A stretch of DNA of 64,000 bases. It comes from Atkinsonella hypoxylon. Taxonomy: Eukaryota; Ascomycota; Sordariomycetes; Hypocreales; Clavicipitaceae. The notes under the pieces were generated by a model. The model worked only from the letters and a program-made list of their open reading frames with translations, ran no database searches and was not told the origin of the DNA. Positions within the stretch are counted from its first letter, which is position 1. The number at the start of each line of letters is the position of its first letter. The stretch covers positions 1-64,000 of the forward strand of contig JFHB01000080.1 in the NCBI GenBank assembly GCA_000729835.1. Direction: 5' to 3'. The translations under genes were made by a program, and so were the position numbers. This document shows, one piece after another, positions 59,401 to 64,000 of the stretch.

Positions 59401-60326
59401 GCTAGCGGAGAGTCGTGTTTGTACAACGCCAGCTCAGTCATGTCTCGGTATGTTACCGTAAGTGTAGGATCTTACTCCACGACGCATTATTTATTTGGTG
59501 AGGACAGTCGAGAGTTGCTTACTCATTCCGGCGCAAGAACTCATGATCCGCGGTTATTGCTGTTTGATTCTGATTACTTCCTTCGGCAAGTCACTGGCCG
59601 GCATTACACGCACGGTGAGTTGAGCCAAGGTTGATGTGAGCAAGTTGGCAAACCACTGTTTGCGAATGACCAATCTGCATTCCGTTGGATTCTGTCAACA
59701 GGCTGTGAAAATTTGTGACAAGGTCAGCTTGGTTCTGAATCTTGTCGGACTCTCCCTCCTCAGCTTCAGCCTCTGGAACATGAAATTGCAAGAGCCGCCA
59801 TCGCTCTCGTTCCTTCCTTGAAAGGCGTTGACCGATCGGCTGTGCGTCATCTTCACGCGAGACTTCGCCTGTTCGGTGGGGATTGGGTCCGTTACGAAAA
59901 GCAAACGAACTCATTCACGCAATTCTCCTTGTTGACGTTTTTTTCTCCTTCTCTTTCTGTCTCTCTTTCTTTAATTATTTCTATGTTATCTCTGGGGCAT
60001 GCATTTTAAAATGTTCCCGTTTATGGTGAATAGATGAATCTTTGATCAGCGGGTATAAAAAGCATCTGTTATCACGCTATGTTGAGTATCGAAATATAAC
60101 AATATGACCATGACCGAGAATGGTTGCTTGTTGCTCTGAAATAATAGCGATGATGATGCTCGCAGCTCACGATATCCTCATGAACACTGCGTTATTGTAC
60201 GTTAGTTTATGGATGGACAAGTCAGTAATTCTATATAAACATGATAAGAAGAGATATGTCAAAGACGACATTTGCGTTGTTGCAAGACTGGGATTATTGC
60301 GTTTGCTTCTACGGGCGAACGTAGTA
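56407..60326. other. Long gene-poor spacer
   Basis: PKS promoter side, then nothing I can support. A minus-strand ATG frame at 59914-59591 (107 codons, charged middle RKERERWRLLQFHVPEAEAEEGE, shown in part) is protein-like but unrecognised. Repeats: GGCTA pentamers near 58187-58205, ATTCATCCATCA near 58245-58265 and GCACGCRGGAA units near 59128-59165. Confidence 0.5.
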
Positions 60327-61123
60327 ACAACTGTGCCAAATCCCAAATTCCTAATTTTTTCTGTGATTAGGGGCACCCTAGCGTATCTGTACTAGAAAGA
60401 TAAATTACTTATTGAATTATACAGATTTATCTAACCTAGATTTCTTTTACACTGTTAGCTTCTCTCCTTTTATATTTCTATTGCTGCATGCTGCCAGTTA
60501 CTGCACACTAGTAGTTAGTTATTGTCGGGGTTCCAGTAAATCTCAGGTCCAAGTGTATTTTTGGCCAGAATAGCAGGCGGTGAAGCGTTGAGAGAATATG
60601 CAGAATGCACAGTGTATTAGTGCGAATTAAACATTTTTATATTTAGTAGTATATGCACTAATATCTAGTGGTATATATATTCCGTAGTGCTATAGAAATG
60701 CGCGCTCTACTCCGTATACACTCTAGATCTTGTGCTTAGAAATTAATACTGTGTGATTAGCATCTGCTATTCTGCCTAAATCTACACCCGCCCTGGCTCC
60801 GCTCTGGACCAATGCACACATAGGCTGGACCTGAGATTTACTGGAGACCCGGTATTGGGGTATTGGGGTATTGTCCACTACTAATTGCCTTACACTGCTT
60901 ATTAAGCTATCATTAGGTATAAAATAATTAATAGTACATAGTCAGTATAGCAATAGAACTAATTGGTAGCGTACAGCAACTAGTAGCGTGCAGCAATTAG
61001 CAGCATGCAGTCGCTAGCAGTGTGTAGCAATAGGCTTATATATATCTAACGAGGTTATTATACAGATTTGCAGTACACCCTCTAGGGTGAATGTATGAAC
61101 AAATTGGATTTTGGCACAGTTGT
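60327..61123. mobile_element. Outer inverted-repeat element (Tc1/mariner-like ends), interrupted by a second element
   Basis: The left end ACAACTGTGCCAAATCCCAA begins at 60327; the right end, ending at 61123, is its inverted counterpart (AATTGGATTTTGGCACAGTTGT). Both ends are flanked by TA (60325-60326 and 61124-61125), the target duplication of Tc1/mariner elements. The 797-bp interior is AT-rich with no transposase frame. A second inverted-repeat element is inserted at 60527-60850. Confidence 0.7.
60527..60850. mobile_element. Inner MITE-like element nested in the outer one
   Basis: Arms share CCAGTAAATCTCAGGTCCA (left, ending 60551; right as reverse complement from 60826), extended outward by GGG on both sides with small differences. 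Internal sub-terminal words also mirror each other (CAGAATAGCAG near 60569 and CTGCTATTCTG near 60765). Length about 324 bp, AT-rich, no coding capacity. Confidence 0.75.
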
Positions 61124-62210
61124 TAGAACAGCCGTCCGTAGCTTCAAGTCAGATCGACCATTCGCAGCGCAGCTACCACTGACCGTGCATTCTGCATACC
61201 ACTACGGCCAGACTTCCAAATTGTCTATCTATGTACACCGGCTTCATGTCGAGCCACTTCACAGGCCTGATCTTAGAAGACTCGGTCTTCTCGTCTCCAG
61301 CGTAGCACATGTCCCACAGCAACCCGGCAGGATGACCCCAACCACCTCAAAAGAAGCGTCCTGATCGTCAAGCAGCCGATGACCTAACCCTGCGGCAACG
61401 TCAGTTTCAAACCTAGCGGGATTGTCCACACCCCCGAAACTGAGCTTTGCTCGTCCTCGAGACACACAGAGTGCTTCGTGGGTTGTGCTATGAGATTAGG
61501 TCCCGGGGTACATTGTATATCGCCATCGGGGACCAACAATGCCTGTTCTGGATAACTCTCAATGGATGCGGGCGAAACAGGCCGTTGAAAGGCCAGATTC
61601 ATACAAGAGCAGCGGGAAAGAAGGGTTGGGAGGCTATCATGGGCAGAGATCGTTGTTTGCCATCAGGCACAGGTCTCTGGAGTGGCATGAGGTTGGGCCA
61701 TTGCGCAGAAGTAAGTAGGTTCTACAAGGCACATTCCCTTTTTTCCCCCTGCTCTTTGCTTGAATAGAGGGGTATGGTTCTCGTTCGCGTGATGAGTTGT
61801 GCATAGTTGCACCAACAAAGTGTCATCTTAAGTGGGGGGGCTTAATTGTTTTCGCCACGCCGTGATACCGTCGTATTGTTGAGATCAGGCAGGGGATGAC
61901 AAGGACTGGTTTGACACACGATGACAAGGAGCAAGATTCATGCAATGCGAGCTTTGGGGGGAAGCCCAGATCAGACGGTTCATCTGAAGTGGCTTTTGTT
62001 ACTGTTGACTTGATAAAGATACGTTCATGTATGTTATATATATGTAGGTATGTATGCATACTGGAAGAAAGAGATGAGTCTGGAGCATGTTGCTGACATG
62101 GGTCACCAGTTTAGGCCGTATCTCGCCCATATCTGCCATCTTGGCGTGTGCGTCGCCCCCCTCTTCCTCGCCATCTTTGGCATAACCAGTGCTCTCTCCT
62201 ACGTAATTTT
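61124..62210. other. Spacer
   Basis: No gene recognised. This is the 3' flank of the A/B-barrel gene. Confidence 0.5.
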
Positions 62211-62851
62211 TCATGGCGCAACACCCCCTGTTATCTGCGGTTTAAAGTACACGGTGAGAACACCTTGCACACCTAGGTCCTTGGCCGTGGCTTTCAAGGC
62301 CCGATGGGCTAGACAGTCCTCGTCGTAGTACCTCATGTGATCCATGCTGGCAAACTCCGTCTTGCAAGCCACGGTGTAGCCTTGCGATCGGGAATCCTCC
62401 TAAATTGGCCCGACGGCCAAGGAGAGGATATACGGCTTGCCATCCTAGGATATGAATACGAGAATAGAGCCACGTGTTAGTCACTGTTCCGCACACAAAA
62501 GTTATGATGTGGAAAAGGAGTTTCGGTTTGTTTCTATCTTTTTTTTTGCGTCGCAGGGGCTTGGCTCCTAGATGGAACTCTATTGTATTCCCATGTCATG
62601 TATAGTGGGAGACATAATTTGACTACGTAAAGGGGGTTGGAATTTTTGGGATATTCTTCGCCTATGGGAGGGATGTTGAGAAATCAGGGAATTGTGGTAG
62701 GAGGGGGAGGAAGAGGGGAGAGACTTGGCGCGCTGGTTTCTCGTACCTTCTGGTTGGTCTGGTCTACCGTCTTGTACGCCTGAATGAGCTTCTGCTGGCT
62801 GACTTGATCGGGCAGCTTGAACATGGTGATGCGGTGGACGCGGTCGGCCAT
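62211..62851 (-). pseudogene. Stress-responsive A/B-barrel (Dabb) protein with an in-frame TAG
   Basis: Exon 1, complement(62747-62851), encodes MADRVHRITMFKLPDQVSQQ..., the usual Dabb start (RITMFKLPD strand and following helix), and ends TNQK at a GTACGA donor. After a roughly 300-base intron with ATCCTAG acceptor, exon 2 (62444 leftwards to 62211) continues DGKPYILSLAVGPI. Then comes TAG at 62400-62402, then in the same frame EDSRSQGYTVACKTEFASMD, HMRYYDEDCLAHRALKATAK and a final VQGVLTVYFKP strand before TGA. Every other part of the roughly 110-residue family is present and undamaged. The TAG falls where the family normally has an ordinary residue. It could be a recent nonsense mutation, a sequencing error or a read-through codon. 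Dabb proteins are small dimeric barrels; some act as cyclases or oxygenases in biosynthesis, others in stress response. Confidence 0.75.
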
Positions 62852-63534
62852 CTTGTGTGGGTTGTGGTGTCTGGATGTTGTGGATGAAGACGTGATAGTG
62901 ATCACGAGCCCGGGGGGTGAGGTTGGACGATTGGATTGTTTGCGAGATGCGAGATGCAAGATGCAAGATGCACGAGATGATCCACCCTTGACGTTCCGCC
63001 CCTCCACTTCTCTTCTGTCCTCTTCTGCCCTCTTTACCTTGACCTGCTGTTGTTGCTGCGTTGGGTCAATTCAACAAGAGACGGTCCCTTTTTTTTCTGT
63101 TTCCCGACCCGAAAAGCATGATCCCTGGGCAGATAGGGATAGGGCATGTTCGTAAGGTGCCTAGCACATTGTAGCCGATTTCCCAAGGCTGTTTCTCGAT
63201 GCTTCTCGAATACGGTGCTTGATGAAAGTAGCTGAAAGCGACAGCGCTCATATTTATGGCTTTCCGACGACAACTGGCTATCCGACTGTCGGGGACGAGA
63301 TGCCAGACTCTATGAATAAATATCGTTTCGACGATAACTCCTAATTAGCGTTGCTTTGATCGCCAAAGCAAAGGATGTTTGCCCCTTCCCTCTATCATGA
63401 ATGCTCTCGCATTGTGGCAAAAGGAGGATGAGGCCCAGAAAAGGTCAAAACGAATAGTAAGGTTATTATTGGCACTGTTTAAGATGCTTAGTTCGTCTCG
63501 TAATCCTGAAAGTACACTTTCTACAGTAACCAGA
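62852..63534. other. Spacer upstream of the Dabb gene
   Basis: GATGCAAGATGCAAGATGCA-type short repeats near 62945-62975 and pyrimidine tracts; no gene. Confidence 0.5.
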
Positions 63535-64000
63535 TCACCTTTCAGAACCGAGATCGCACTCAGGCCCTTCAAAGATGAATTTGATTATTCGCTTAAGACC
63601 TTGCATATCTCTTGCCCCTGTTCCCGCCTCATCAGGATCAACCCAGTCATGTGTATAGCCTCCCTCGAAATCAGTTATCCAAACATTGTTTTCTTGATCA
63701 ATGACTATGTTTTCGGGCTCCGCATCGCCCCAAACATAGCCAATTCTGTGCAGCTCGTATACTACTTTTTTCAATTTGTTCTGGCCCCCCCTCCCCCTTT
63801 TTTTTTTTTTTTTCATTTCCTGTCCTGGATTATCCTCAACAGCGTCACGAAGGGTCCCTTGATACAGTGCAGTAATAAACCTGCTGTGCTGTCATGCTTG
63901 TGATCATGAGCTATACCAACTAGGCGACCGACGAGAACGTCTTCACCTAGACCAAACTGATGGATGCTCTTGTACACATCTAGTTCCCTATTGAGGGGAC
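63535..64000 (-). pseudogene. Kinase-like protein, C-terminal part, probably frameshifted; runs off the right edge
   Basis: Reading leftwards from 64000, one frame gives LNRELDVYKSIHQFGLGEDV and LVGIAHDHKHDSTAGLLLHC, the N-lobe end of a fungal protein-kinase-like fold. A second frame then carries GTLRDAVEDNPGQEMKKKKK. After a 16-A plus G-rich tract (63785-63813) it continues LKKVVYELHRIGYVWGDAEP, with the catalytic-loop pattern GDxxxxN (GDAEPENIVID) and WITDFEGG in place of DFG, ending GPECDLGSER at 63535. The change of frame near 63855 would be fixed by one extra base, so this is a frameshift or base-calling error. Alternatively a weak GTGACG donor could splice over the A/G tract in phase 0, but that would remove protein-like sequence. 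The start lies outside the window. Confidence 0.65.

Noticed and set aside
59591..59914. 107-codon minus-strand ATG frame
   Set aside because: Composition is protein-like, but there is no recognisable domain, no supporting splice or promoter pattern, and ORFs of this length are common here.
1..64000. CRISPR arrays, prokaryotic operons or ribosome binding sites
   Set aside because: Spliceosomal introns, pol III genes and HEX1 show this is fungal nuclear DNA; the short tandem repeats found lack unique spacers.

Overview
This window is nuclear DNA of a filamentous ascomycete (Pezizomycotina). The best evidence is a HEX1 (Woronin-body) gene, which occurs only in that group. Short GT-AG introns of about 50-110 bases, a dispersed single 5S rRNA gene, a highly reducing polyketide synthase and repeat-mutated transposon relics agree with this. 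A Sordariomycete, probably Hypocreales, is my inference from protein style; no species call is justified.

Positions 1-32 kb are mainly conserved housekeeping loci separated by long, gene-poor spacers: the 3' part of a family 2 glycosyltransferase, a gene-free transposon graveyard (about 4.1-7.5 kb), a small secreted-protein candidate, GWT1 (GPI-anchor inositol acylation), a large disordered DUF8035-type protein, a bleomycin hydrolase-type cysteine peptidase, hex1, RQC2/NEMF and a large annexin-like protein.

Positions 32-57 kb are accessory in character. They hold a 5S rRNA gene, a decayed NRPS fragment (condensation plus start of adenylation), unidentified decaying ORFs, a SAM-dependent methyltransferase-like gene, a LaeA-like methyltransferase, a 440-bp inverted-repeat element, an O-methyltransferase, an intron-bearing tRNA-Gly and a nine-exon highly reducing PKS (KS-AT-DH-inactive MT remnant-ER-KR-ACP). 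The PKS, the convergent O-methyltransferase and possibly the LaeA-like gene form a compact candidate biosynthetic locus: the PKS would build a reduced polyketide and the O-methyltransferase would cap a hydroxyl or carboxyl. No transporter, P450 or Zn2Cys6 regulator is visible beside them.

Positions 57-64 kb are mostly intergenic, with a nested pair of inverted-repeat elements (60.3-61.1 kb), a stress-responsive A/B-barrel gene interrupted by one in-frame TAG, and a kinase-like gene, probably broken, that runs off the right edge.

Exon boundaries were set by hand from splice consensus, reading-frame continuity and family resemblance. No database search was run.
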